This document shows, in pieces, positions 12,814 through 12,814 of a DNA stretch of 12,814 nucleotides (positions within the stretch are counted from its first letter, which is position 1; the number at the start of each line of letters is the position of its first letter). The stretch is taken from the NCBI GenBank assembly GCA_016298065.1, contig JAEDDN010000013.1, positions 1-12,814 on the forward strand, written 5' to 3'. The position numbers and the translations under genes were made by a program. The notes under the pieces were generated by a model that worked only from the letters and a program-made list of their open reading frames with translations, was not told where the DNA came from and did no database searches. Origin of the DNA: Oscillospiraceae bacterium (GTDB lineage: Bacteria > Bacillota > Clostridia > Oscillospirales > Ruminococcaceae).

Positions 12814-12814
12814 G

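Noticed and set aside
1..12814. Composite transposon or integrated element bounded by the terminal inverted repeats
   Set aside because: No transposase, integrase or target-site duplication is visible, and the cargo is core metabolism and translation genes.

Overview
The window looks like chromosomal DNA from a Gram-positive, low-to-moderate GC Firmicute of the class Clostridia, probably a gut Ruminococcaceae/Oscillospiraceae-type organism. This rests on strong AGGAGG-type ribosome binding sites, consensus sigma-A promoters with 16-17 bp spacers, the ACT (UPF0237) + DUF711 (UPF0210) gene pair, a homodimeric glycyl-tRNA synthetase, the MEP-pathway kinase IspE and a SigH-like sigma factor. The taxon is inferred: there is no rRNA gene or full marker set. 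I see no insertion sequence, phage gene, CRISPR array or canonical tRNA.

Layout. (1) 22-1770, minus strand: an operon of a small ACT-domain protein followed by a DUF711 protein, with a promoter near 1743-1770 and a GC-rich terminator at 22-44. (2) 1797-2679, plus: a PHP-family histidinol-phosphatase-like enzyme with its own promoter, diverging from (1). (3) 2688-6113, plus: a tight four-gene operon, Lrp/AsnC regulator - PLP aminotransferase - ispE - FabG-like SDR, ending in a bidirectional terminator at 6092-6113 shared with the converging glyS. (4) 6134-7671, minus: glyS (glycyl-tRNA synthetase) with a promoter and a structured leader of about 120 nt lacking a recognisable T-box. (5) 7692-10929, plus: prmA, a membrane-anchored protein with a poly-Ser linker, and a HAD phosphatase. 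(6) 11007-11713, plus: a SigH-like sigma factor behind two candidate tandem promoters. (7) 11742-12149, plus: a tRNA-like cloverleaf sequence overlapping a possible promoter, then a double zinc-ribbon protein and terminator. (8) 12169-12777, minus: a signal peptidase I-like protein whose catalytic motif positions are all substituted.

How the genes relate. Most are housekeeping: tRNA charging (glyS), ribosomal protein methylation (prmA), isoprenoid precursor synthesis (ispE), amino-acid transamination under a local Lrp regulator, and phosphatases. The SDR resembles the type that reduces the EF-P modification in Bacillus, which would add a second translation-related role. The parts least explained by known families are the poly-Ser surface protein (8777-10261), the apparent pseudo-signal-peptidase (12206-12700), the tRNA-like element (11742-11808), the alternative hairpins upstream of glyS, and a 14-bp perfect inverted repeat at the two extreme ends of the window. 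I found no clear new multi-gene system; these are separate leads.
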